The notes under the pieces: model-generated | What the model was told of the DNA's origin: nothing | What the model saw: the letters and a program-made list of their open reading frames with translations, nothing else | Database searches by the model: none | Shown: piece by piece, positions 26,477-39,200 of the stretch | Position numbering within the stretch: position 1 is the first letter of the stretch | How the letters are laid out: every line of letters starts with the position of its first letter | Assembly: GCF_024713945.1 (NCBI RefSeq) | Contig: NC_134680.1 | Location: 1,822,001 to 1,886,000 of the forward strand | Direction: 5' to 3' | DNA: 64,000 bases | From: Dermatophagoides farinae | Taxonomy: Eukaryota > Arthropoda > Arachnida > Sarcoptiformes > Pyroglyphidae | Position numbers and translations under genes: made by a program

Positions 26477-29400
26477 TTTTTTTTTGCCATCACTGTATTT
26501 TTCTTTTCTTCTTCTCAATGATTTCAATCATTCAAGCACAAACACATAATCGATATACACCATACACACGAAGAAAAAAAAAATTTTTTTTCTGGAAACT
26601 GAAAACAAAAATGAAAGCATAACATTTTTATTATTGTTAACACTATGCACTCTATTACATACATACACACTCACAAACCAATACACATAAAACAAACTTC
26701 ACTTGATTTTAAGCAATGTATATTTTCAGGAAAACATTCCACTTTCCCTATACGAATTATTATCGTCAAGAAAACATTACCGTCATAATCAATGAATGAC
26801 TGATGGATAGATGGATGGGTGTATGGTTAGTTAGTTTGTTGGTTGGTTGGTTGGTTGAATGGATTGGGATAACAAAAATTTTTTTTTTGTAACTTGAAAT
26901 GTTTTGTTTTTGTTAATATTTTGTTTCTTCCCCTATCGTTGATGTTTGTTAATGTTGATGATCATTATTGTTTTGTTTTTTTGCCCAGTTTTGTTTTTTG
27001 TGTTCTGCCATATTTAATGTTTGTTTTGTCTGGTCCGGAAATGAAAATGAAAAAAATGATGATGATAATAATAAAAAAAAAATTTGAAAAAAATGAAAAA
27101 TTTTCATGAAATAATGAAAAAAAAAATTTCATTTTTTTTTATTTTATAAATCAAAAATTATTTTGTAGTTCTTTTTTTCTTTTGACAAAAAAAAATTTAA
27201 CCCGGTTACCAGTATTTGAACCGATAAAAACCAAACCAAGGTCAACAAGTTCCAAAAAAAAAGTGAAATGGATCTGAATTGCCAATGAAAATAAATACAA
27301 AAAAAAATAGTCATCCACTGTTGTTCCAATTCCATTCTATGGCATTGTTTGCCTATTGACAAAGAATTTTTCATCCAATTGTTCAACAAGAAGGGGAAAA
27401 AAACGAACAAACGGTGAAACTTAATCTTCATCAATCTATCTATATATATTCTAACTTTATTTATTTGTTTGTGTTTGTCTGTGTCTATCATTGAAACAAC
27501 GAGAAAGGCAAAAAATGGTAGCGAAAATTTGGAATTTTTCATTCATCGAAAAAAAAGTCATTTGGACACAATTGTATTGTTGTCATTTGTTGTTGTTGAA
27601 TATTTTGCCTCTCTATAATCAATGTTTCTAATCTTCTTATCATCATTTTGATCAATTGTTTGTGTGTGTGTGTGTGTGATTCAATAAAAATTGTATCATA
27701 CAATTGCTTTTCTGATCTCTTTTCCCATTGACACATTACGATACAATCATCATCATCATCATCATCATCAACACCTTTATAATTGTTGTTGTTGTTGTTG
27801 TTGTTGTTCACATTGCAATTGTTTGTTCATCATCATCATCATCATCTTTAGAATAATAGTAAAGTTTTTATTCTTTTTTTCTTTGATTGAAACATCTGGA
27901 TAAAAGGATTGTCAATTTCTTTTTAAATCAGAAATTGACATTAACACACACACACACACACACACACTATTTCAAAGATAATGACTACAATATCAACATC
28001 GAAATGATCGATCTATGAATTTCCATTCTATTATTATTCTCTTCTATCATTTTATAACAATAGGATCAAATTCATCCATACATCTATAACCAAGGACATT
28101 GATAATATATAATGCATTATGATTTGAATCTTATTTTAGCTAGTGTGGTGCACTCTGGCGTTATCGTAATGAATTAAATTGAAATGATTGAAAATCAAAA
28201 AACAAAAACCATTATATCCAGAATTTTGTTTAATGTGTGACCATTTTACATGTCAAAGAATGTGTCTTTTATTTTATAATCCATTCGACTGATAAGCCCA
28301 GAAGCCTAATTATGTCACAAATCTCTAGAATCATAATATATCCCAAAATGTGGATATGTCGAATGAATTTTTGTTGTTGTTGTTGTTGTTGTTTGTCATT
28401 TGATTGTTCCAGAATTTTGTTACGGTTGTTGTTTATCATATCGCCTTCGGTTTTGTTCACTTTGGTGTTAATGTGTGTGTGTGTGTGTGTAACTTCTGGG
28501 TGACCATTTCAACTTTTTTTTTTGACTTTTATTTCATGACTAGATATATATGGATTTTGTTATGCTAAAGAATTTTGTTCGAAAGTTTTTCATGTGTATA
28601 ACCGAATCGATAGTTGTGATGAGCGAATTTTTTTTCTTTTTCTTTCGTATTTTTTTTTTTTTTTGGCTGTAGTTAAAATGCAAAAAGAAGAAAGAATTGG
28701 CACTAAAGAATATAAATAAATTTAATTTCTTTCCATTTTTTTTTGGCAAATCCAATTTTCCTATCTCGAATCGATTTTATGCTGCTTCTGTTGTTGTTGT
28801 TGTTACAATTGCTGGTCATTCTCACATCCATTTTGTGTGTGTGTGTGTGTGTGAGTATTCCGTTTCCGAAAACAGTCACTCATATTTTTGTTGTGGTTGA
28901 CAATTGTGCTTGATTTTCCAGTTTTCAATCTGATTTTTTTTCGATATTCTAGTCAATTACAATACAGCAAGCAAACAAACAAGCAACAAAAAATATTTAT
29001 TCTCAGCTAACCATCAACTATTTCCGTTTCGGTACGATGAACAATTTTTAAATGAATAAAAAAAAAATAACCGCACACAAAAACGTTTGTGTGTGTGTGC
29101 GAGCGTTTTTTGTGTATGAAAAATTAAATGATGACAAATGCAAAATAACACTAAAGTTGCTTAGCAAACATTGGTGAGGAAATGATACTCGACGATATGT
29201 CTATTTTATAATGATAATGATAATAATCGAATAATAACGAATTATTATAAGTTGGTCAAATGATTGAAGAATCGATTATCTTGTTCATCGCCGTTTATTA
29301 TTGAATGAATTCACTAACTGGACCATTTTCTTTAACAGCGCGAATCATTCATTGTTGATGTTGAGTATAGCATATCTGTGAATGATATGGGTTTATTATG

Positions 29401-29793
29401 GCTAAAATCTAAAAAAAAAAGTTTTTTTTGTGCCTCTGATTTTTTCCTTTATTTTTGAATACCGATTTCCGGCCATTTTAAACTTTGAAACAAACGATCT
29501 CATCATCATCATCATCGTAATGAGAGAAATAGGGAAACAAAATTGAACAAGAAAAAAATTGTCATTTTTATTATGTTGATTACAACGATGATGATGAGAT
29601 CGTCAGATGATCATCTTCATTGTGGTTGTAATGATAATGATGATGTAACAACAACAACAACAACATTAATAACATTTGCAATAATAATTGATTAACATTT
29701 TATAGCATCCTACATATATAATATATACAGTTATTGTTTATGAATTTTTTTTCACATCATTTTCATAATGATGATGATGATGACGATGTTGAA

Positions 29794-29799
29794 TTTATT
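29794..29799 (-). terminator. Candidate polyadenylation signal of minus-strand Sidestep-like gene
   Basis: AATAAA on the minus strand, about 87 bp after the stop codon at 29886, inside an AT trinucleotide array. The position is good; the low-complexity setting lowers certainty. Confidence 0.45.
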
Positions 29800-29885
29800 A
29801 TTATTATTAAACATAAATCGCACTTTTCCGGTTTCCGGGACAAATATCTTCTTTAATGATGCGCTTGGCCATTTCATTCCATTTG

Positions 29886-30299
29886 TTATTCGACAAATCG
29901 TACTTTAATGGCCGATTTTGGTGGTAATTGTGGTGATAATAATGATGATGATGTTGATGTTGCTGGTGATAAATTGTTAGTGTTGATCATCATTGTTGAT
30001 GATGATGATTGTTGTTGCTGCTGCTGCTGCTGCTGATCTATGATTATCGATCCATTTGTTGGTTGATGATGATGTTGATGATGTGAATCAGCAGCATTCG
30101 ATGCCGTTAGAAATGTATCCATATTTGCCGTTTGTGTTGTCATAATGATATGTGGAAAAGAATTTTTTGGTAAATCGATATTCATTACTACAGGTGTCGC
30201 TGTTTTTGTCGTCGTCGTCGTCGTCGTCATTACCATTGTCGCATCATTCGATGATGGCATTGTCGTTGTTGTTGATGAAGATGTTAAGACAAATGAATT
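29886..30299 (-). CDS. Minus-strand Sidestep-like last exon
   Basis: A phase-0 exon with a strong acceptor (TTTTTCCAG|AAT). It encodes Ser/Thr-rich sequence, eight to nine glutamines and the C-terminal end KVRFVE. The basic-hydrophobic last residues after so much low complexity suggest a conserved tip, but I recognise no motif. Confidence 0.82.
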   Translation of the reverse strand, partial: NSFVLTSSSTTTTMPSSNDATMVMTTTTTTTKTATPVVMNIDLPKNSFPHIIMTTQTANMDTFLTASNAADSHHQHHHQPTNGSIIIDQQQQQQQQQSSSSTMMINTNNLSPATSTSSSLLSPQLPPKSAIKVRFVE

Positions 30300-33200
30300 C
30301 TGGAAAAACAAAACAAGACAAAAAAACAAATAACAACAAAAACCGATTTCAGTCATTATTAATTGATCTAGAAAATGTAAAGAAAATAAGAAAATTTGAA
30401 ACAGAATAGAAATGAGAAGAGAAAAAGAAAATTCTTGTTTTCATCTCACTGATGATGATGATGATGGTATATGATAGAAATATAATGCAGGTCATTTCAA
30501 TGGAATTTTTTTCTGAATTGTTCCAGTAAAGATTTTTTTTCCTTGTTTTCAGTTTGGTCTATTTTACGGAAACATCTGATCTCTGACAAAAACCAGCCAG
30601 ATCTCAAAGAAAAAAAAAGATGCTAATTCAACATTTTTCTCTGTATGTGTGTTTGTTTCTGTTTAAATGATATTCATTCCAGTTGTTTACATCTAAATTA
30701 ATGGTTTTTTTTTTGTTTTTCTTTCGTTTTTTTCTTCACAGAAACAACAACAAAAAACAATCTTTTTCAGCTATAATACCGGGTGAAAACGAAAAAAAAG
30801 GTTAATTAATCAAACCGTCACATAAATGAAATGAATGTCAACAACAAACATTCATATATAGCATATTTCCTGTTGTCGATGAAGATGCGATGATGAAAGC
30901 GATTTGAGATCATCTTCATCATCGTATATTCTGTGATACACTAGCTACTCGCAGATATGATGGTTTAATTCGCTGATGCTGCGACATTTGTCGATAAAAA
31001 TCTAGAAATATTTTTTGTGTGTGTGTGTATGTGTGTTTGTCAAACAACTTACATGATTATTATTATTAGATTGTTGTTCAGATAAATTATTTATAGCAAG
31101 AAAATTCTGTTCCTCTTGATGAAGTGGTGTTGATCGTCTCCTATGATAATCTCTAATTGTTGTTGGATTTGTTCCATTACTTATCGATATTGTACTGTTT
31201 TCGTTGTTTGTTTCGTAAACTGTGGTAAGCTCATCAGGGACAATATGATTTTTATGATTATTATAATGATGATCTATCTGTGTTGATAATAATGATGATG
31301 ATGATGATAATGTTGTTGGACAGATTTTTACATGTGAATGATGATGATGATGATGATGATTATGACAGGAATTTATCATTGTTACATTATCATCATCATC
31401 ATCTTGTATGGAACAAATCTGATTATATTGCTGCTGTGGATGATATAATAGACATTCGATTGGATGATTATGCTGATGATCAGCATTCATAATGGCCAAA
31501 GGTTTAGCTGTTGTAGTATAGTTGTTGTTGGTTTCATTAGCGGTAGTAGTTAACTCCAGATATGATCCATGATGATAATAATGATGATTATGATGTGATT
31601 GATAGCGATCATTTTGATATTGACAACAATTCATCATTGATGTTGTTGCTGTTGTTGTTGTTGTTGTAGGTGTTTGTGATCGATTCAACATTGTTGATGA
31701 ACGTCTTGGTAAGGTGGCTATGCTCTTTAGAATATTTTCATTGCCCGATAACAATTGCTGTGGATGATTGTGATTATGATGATAATGTTGTATTATTTTC
31801 GATTCACCACAACCATCGATTTTGTATCCAATTGGATCGATCATTTCAACAATATTATGGTTGGCCGTAGAACCTACCAAAAAAAAAACATTTAGAAATT
31901 ATTTTGATCAATTTTTTATGGATAGGTGTGGCTGATTTTTTATGCTAATAATCTATACACATTTTGATTGATCCAAAACAAACAAAAAAACAAACAGAAA
32001 AAAATTGATATTCTGGATCAATATTGATCATTCTTGGGTGATGGCATTTTTTAAGTATTGTTTGATTTCTGTTTGCGAAAAATAATGCAATCATTTTTTG
32101 TTTTTTTTTTTTGATTTAAATGCAATCGATTTGAATGGCCTCGAATGAGATTCAAATTTTCATCACGAAAATTATCAACAAAAAAAAAATTTCAAATGTT
32201 TTGTTCGTTTCGAATTCTGTGTTTGTGTGTGATGTTTATGCAATTTTTTTGTTATCAAAATTGAATCCAATTGAAAATGTATTTTTCGTTGTTGTTGTTG
32301 TTGTCGTAGTTGTGTTTGTTCAAAGCCAATTTGCAATTTGAAAATCAATAATAAAAAGATTTAAAATCATCGCAAATCATCATTTGATTCGACAATTTGC
32401 TATTTATTTGTTGGGCATTTGTTTTTTTTTTATTGTCACCGAAAAATCATCATCATTTCCATTAATTTCTTCGTTAAATTTGTGTACTGTTTATTCTTTT
32501 TAGTCAAGTCATCTCCCGTTTCTATTGGGACTTAAGTTCATTTAAGATGGCAGTCGAAATTTAAGTCACAAAACGGTGTTTCCATTGCAACTTAACTCAC
32601 CAATAGAAACAGGGCGTATGTTGACTGTGTGTATATATAATAAATATGTTTGGAAATCCGTTTCCTTTACTATTTTTTTTATCGTCCATTTCCCATTTTC
32701 ATTTCATTTCATTTCGTATCTGTGAATGGCATTATAAATTATTGATTTTTTTTTCTCGGTCATTTTGAATCGGGATTTTTTTTCTCCACTTTTTTTTCAT
32801 TTCAAATGAAAATGCAAAAAGAAAAACAAAATAGATGTGGGGAAAGATGGGTGTAACCATCAAGGGCAAAAAAAAGAATGTGAATGTCTCTGTACATCTT
32901 GATATCATTGTTTTTTGTTTGATTTTTTTTTCCATTTCGATCATGTAATTGTTTGTTTAGGTTGTGTAAAACTGTAGAAAAAAAATGTCCCAATGTTTCA
33001 ATGTATGGCCATGAACACCTTATCATTCAAAAACAAAAAAAAAGAGATCAAGTCAAAACTTTTTCTGGCTGTTTGTTTAAAGAATTTCTATGAAAAATTC
33101 AACCGAACTGAATGAATTCTGCAATTGGAATTGCAATCGTGGTCAAACAACAATTTTTTTTGTTGTTGTTGTTGCCAATGAGAAATGTGGATAAAACATT

Positions 33201-36200
33201 TATGAATTTTTTTGTTTCTACTATAGGTTAGTATTTCATATACGATGACAACATACATACTCAAACACTAAACGACCACGACAAATGATTCACATTTTTT
33301 TTTTTGGATCGTTGTAAAATTGTATCCGATATGGTTGTATAGACTATGCTACACACAATAATCTGGACTGCAACAAAAAAAAAACAGTATACAATGATTG
33401 ATACGATTGAATTTAACATTAGCAAATGATGACCATAAATGGTAAATAATACATATAAAACGGTGGTTTCATAATATATTTTCATATCATTGCTAAATTA
33501 CATTTAACTTATAACACACACACACACACAGAATTAAAGTGAATGGTCAGATCTTTTTGTTTGTTTGTTTGTTTGTTTGTCTTTTGGGCGTTTTATCGTT
33601 GATTATAATATATTGGATCCACTTACAATTTGTCTGATGATTATGATTATGATTATGATGATATAAAGAGGTGGAGATATTTTCATGATTTTTGGAATGT
33701 TGATCATTAAAATTTGTACTGGTTAATTGTATCATTTGACAATGTTTTGGATGTAGATGTTGTTGCTGTTGTTGTTGTTGTTGATCTTTGACCATAAATG
33801 TGACCATTTCGATTGATGATGATCCAGCATGTGATGGTGATAGTTGTGGTGGTGGTGGTGGTTTTTGTTGTATAGTACAATCACCACCATTGATAACAGT
33901 AGTATCAAATTTCGTTCCATTTCCGGTCAAATTTAAATTGGTCATTCGAGACAATGAATTTGATCTTGAGCTATATGGGTGATGTGAAACAAAGGAAAAA
34001 AAAAGAAAAAGTATTATGGTTAAAACAATGTATCAGAAGAAAAAAAAAGAAGTGGATTCAATGGAAACAAAACAAAAAAAAAACAAAAACAAAAACAGAA
34101 AAAAACGGTCAGAAACATACATTGTTTCCGAATTGGAATGATGATGATGATGATGTTGTTGTTGTTGTTGTTGTTGAAAAGAATTACAGGAAGAATGCAT
34201 GTCGTTGTTGTTGTTGTTATTCTGGTTGTTATTATTATTATTATAATTTGTAATGCAATGTGATGCTGATGATGCTGATGCTTGTTGTAACAATAATAAT
34301 GTATCGCCGCCAACCTCATCATCATCATTCTTTACTACAATTTTGTTGTTATTATCGGTGATTGTTGTTGTTGTTGATGTTGTTGATGTTGATGATAATG
34401 TTGAAGCCATAACTATGGCAGCATCACCACAGCTAACACTCGTACTATTAACGACATTCATAACAGAATTCAATGAATCGTCGTCTTGTTGGTTGTTACT
34501 AATGTCAAAAACATTTCCTTCATTTCGTATCGTCGTCGTTGTTGTTGTTGCTTTTGTTTGTTTCACATTATTATTATGATTACCATCGATATGGTCCTTA
34601 TTGTTTTTAACATCTATTTCATTATTATCATTATCGTTGTTGGGATTTGATTCGATTCGATTCGATTGGATTTTTCATTCAAATCAAACAAAAAAAAGAA
34701 AAGATTGTGTGATAAGAGATTTTGAAATAAAAAATTTAAATAAAACAAATATAAACAAAACAAAATAAATGGTAATGGTTATGAATTGAAAATTTACTTG
34801 AATAGTTTTTCTTTGCTGCTGTTGTTGTTGTCGTTGTTGTTTTATTTCTTCTTCGTCGTCGTCCAAGCTTAATAATGACCATTACGATAAAAGCACCAAT
34901 CGATGTAATCAAACAGGCGACAATGAATATTAATAATAGAAATGGTCTAATATTATTCAATCGGAATTGTTCGATATGTTCTGCATAAATGGAGATGATA
35001 TTCAGAAGATGAGTTTCATCATTTTATTAAAATTAATTTTTTTTATTTTGATAATAATTACCCAATTTTTTTGGTTGTCCAACTAGATTGGTAACTGGTA
35101 CACGGATACGTTCACTTTGTCCACCACCATTTCGATTTATAGCATAGATGAACATGTTTAGATTATCCATATCATTGGCAGATAAATCATTAATATTGAA
35201 TTTAATCATCGATGATGATGATGAAGATGATGATGGTTCGCTTAGATTTCTGATTAATTGATTCAAACCATTGTAGATTAATAATATATAATGATAGTTG
35301 CCATTCGTTGCCGATAGATGATGCACGCCGTCATCATCTATTGATGAATGTTGTTCTTGTGATGAATGAACATTCGAGTAAAAATAATGATGATTATATG
35401 ATGGACATTGTACCGTTAAAGATGTTGATGTTATATTCTGTAGTGAGCAATTTTTTGGTGCCATTGGTGTTTCTGTAAATAGTGGATAGGGCGGGTAAGT
35501 CATTAGTTATCATCATGAATTCATATAATAAATATATTGGATATATTTTTGTGTGTAGCCCGTTTTTTTAACGCACCTGATTTACGAATATGGTATATAC
35601 ATGGTTGTCTTTGACGGCCAATACGATTCTGTGCAAAACAATATAATGTACCATAATGATCGATTGAACGAGGCGTAAAATGTAATACACTGCGATATGG
35701 TGATTCAAGATGATTCTGTATACTCATTAATGGACGACTTCGATTTTCATCGTTACCTTCATCATCATCATCATCATCAACCGAATCCAATGCATTGTTT
35801 ATGTTTTTGTTGCTCTTGCTCAGATGATGATGATGATGATGTTCAGTGACTGACATATCAGCTGTAGGCGATGATGAATTAAATTCCCAAAAAAACATAA
35901 CATCACGAGGATCAGCATGGACATTACATCCAATGGACAATTGTTCAAATAATTCTAATTCGAATGTCATTTCATTTATCGTTTCATCCATCGAACAAAT
36001 TGGTGCGTCTTTTTTCATCAAAAAAAAAAAAAAAAAAAAAAAAAAACAAAAAGAGAAAAACATTGTCAGTACAACGAATTAAATTTCATTCGAAAACAAA
36101 TGAACAAATAAAAACTGGAAACACTTGAAAAAGGGAATGTTGTTGAATTCAATTTTTTCTGATTTCCAAGAAAAATGTTTGCACACAATTGTCCAAATAA

Positions 36201-39200
36201 AATTGAAATGAATTGGAGAATAATGTATTTTCAAGCTATCTATAAATGCTCGAGGTAACAATGTTGTTGTCACTATGTTTGTTTGTTTTTTTTATTTGAA
36301 ATTTCGAAATTTAAATGAAACTGAATTTTATTCTTCTCATTGAATTTGGATGTGTTGATTTGATTGTTGTTGATGACTTTGTTGTTGTATTTGTTTATAT
36401 ATGGAATATCAATTATTGATAGTGGTGGACAGGATTCAAAATATCAATCGCCAATACAATAATGATACACTTACATTTAACATTAAGCTGAACAATTTCA
36501 CTATAACTTTTACTCAATTGATTTGTGGCCCAACATTGATAGCCACCAATATGTTGTCGATTAACATTATTGATTATTATTGAATTATTTCGTATTTCGA
36601 TTCGATTAATATTGTCGTTGTTGTTGTTGTTGTTGTTGTCAACAACAACATCATCATCAACATCATCATCGTTGTTGCCACCATCTTCATCATCAACAAC
36701 AACATCATCATTGTAGTCGTTGTTTTTGCTGTTGTCACGATGGTTAATTATTACCCTGCCATTTGTCATTGGTTTATGGCCAATTAATGTTTCAAATTTT
36801 TGATGATCATGATTTGCCATCATATTCATTATTGATTGTCTATCTAATTCCTCTCCATTGAATAGCCAACCAAATTCTTTTACTGGAGGATTTGCCTTTT
36901 GAAAAATCAAATTACATTTATTGGATATATATTCAAAACAAATTAGATATGATAGTAGCAAAAAGAAGTAAAAGATCGTTGCATTTGATATCTTTTCGAT
37001 TCTTTATCGATATCAATCAATTTAATGATGATTTTGTAATTGAACTACTATGAATTCCCTTTAATGCAATCAACCATTTTTTTTTCTTCATAATTTTCAT
37101 CATTTCTTCACATTTCTCTCATTCAATGTTTACGCCTGACAAGATGCATTCATTCATTCATTGCACGCGATATCAATAAAATTGTCTCAAGAGAGATTGA
37201 TTTTCGTTTTGTTTTTCTTTTTTTTTTTTTTTTTTTTGGTTTTTATGATGATAATCAAACAATAATTAACTGATCCGAAAAACAAATGATGATGGTGATG
37301 GTCACAAACTATTTTGTGTGTGTGTTTGGCTATTTGATTATCATTACATTACAACAACATAACAACAAAAACAACAACTTTTCTCTCAGTTAAAAATATT
37401 ACAATATATCCATGAAGTGATTCTATCTTTATTGAATAATGAATTCATTTTCACTAGCTTCGGGGAACTAGATCCAAAACCAAAACAAAAAAAAAACGAA
37501 ACAACAACAACTAGAGGCAATAATCGATTGATAATCAATTTTGATGATGATGACAACATTAACGGGAAAAAATTAAATGACCAAAAAAAAAAGAACGACA
37601 AAATCTATTGAATTCATTCACTGTAAATGTTGTTGTTGACAAAAATGAATTCTACTGTTTGGTTGGTTTGTCGATTGATTGACTGATTCGACGTACTCTG
37701 TATCAGTTGTTTATTTTCATTTTCATTTTTTTTAAAAATAGGCCATTAATGATCATCAAACAAACAAAACAAGATAATTGGTATATCGAATACCAAAAAA
37801 AAAAAAAAAAAAATAGTTTATATAGCCCCTTATTTATTTTCTGTATTTGAAAAAAAATCTGAAAAATACTGAATCGTTAGTGAGTGATGTCATTCAATGA
37901 TGATTTATTTGTTTGTTTGTTTGTTTATGTGTGTTTTCCATTTGTCTCCAATAGAATTCCATAATTTGTTTGACTTTTATTTCTGTGCTCATTCTGTTAC
38001 TAAAATATAACTATTTGATCATGATGATTTTGGTAAACTATCGATTGATGATCACTTAATTTATACTGAATGAAAGAAAAAAAATGAAAAGAAATAAAAA
38101 ATCAGTTCTTTGTTCAAACTCATCATCGTTATCGTTAAGAACAAACAGCTGACGGTTTGTCCATATTGTTCAAACATCATCATCACCATCATCATCATAT
38201 CACACTAGAGAATGAGTGAAAGAAAAACAAACCGGAACTCTAACATTATATCCGGAATATGTGTGTAAGTTATGAACAATAACATTAAAACAGCCAACCA
38301 AATCAGGCAGAAAGAGACAGCATTTTCTTAATGAGAATTCAGTTCATCATCATCATCATCGTCTTTATTGAGCTCTGATATGAGATGTGTGTGTATTTTC
38401 TATGAAATCAAATATGATGTGATATGATTTGATTTGATGATCAATTTTTCAATACATCATTTTATCAAGTGTCTAGTGTTTACAATAATAATTTTGATTG
38501 GGCAAACCGCTTTTTCACTTTTTGAAATTTTATGCTTCGATTAGCGGAATAACGAGAAAATCTATCATCATCATCATCATCATTATATAACAATGATGAA
38601 ATACAATTACAATTTATTTTTCTAATTAATGTCAAAAAAAAATTCTAACTTTTCAATGCTCATACAATGCTGAAATGCTGACAAACGATAAATCAGAAAT
38701 CAAAATTTTAGATTTAGTTGTTTTTTCTTGTCTTGTTTGATTATTTATTTATTTTTTGGTTTTTGGTTTTTGGGTTTTGCAAGAATCAAATTCATGATAA
38801 CCTGGTCGATGATGAGCGGTTGAAATCCGATTAATTGTGTTTACTATACCATTTGCCATGTATCTATGTTTCAATCAGAATCTCTCTTTCTTTCTCTCTC
38901 TCTATCTAATCGTATATATATAATTGAATTATAATCGAGAAATCAAGTAAAGTTGACCACTAAAATAAAATGGATAGATAATTCATTCTGATTTCTTTTT
39001 TTTTTTGCTGCTTTTCATTCATTCATTATGAATCATTGATCTTTTTTTTTGAAGATAGTATTTGTTGATTATGATAATCATTGATTACTTACTTGAATGT
39101 TACAATCAAAATAAACACTACTATCTTCGACAATCTCTTGTTGTTTAGCATTTGCTCCCAATAGTAATGATAGGATTGGAGCATCTATGTAAATAAATAA

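Larger units (their letters stand above)
25814..29885. other. Interval between the two convergent 3' ends
   Basis: 4.1 kb with no supported gene. The left part is the 3' UTR of the plus-strand gene, with possible polyadenylation hexamers at 26322-26327 and 26389-26394. A CAG array lies at 26456-26476, TTGG repeats near 26831-26856, an ATC array and a TTG array near 27748-27808, and GT/CA tracts near 27662, 27943 and 28470. The right end is the 3' UTR of the minus-strand gene. Confidence 0.6.

Noticed and set aside
26833-26856. TTGG repeats as telomere-like DNA
   Set aside because: Only a few units, not the arthropod TTAGG motif, and internal to the window.
31280-31492. Asp-rich plus-strand frame
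   Set aside because: It is antisense to the tail exon 31053-31873; its residues mirror the His/Asp arrays there.
34253-34579. Valine-rich plus-strand frame
   Set aside because: It is the antisense of the Thr/Asn-rich tail exon at 34121-34613.
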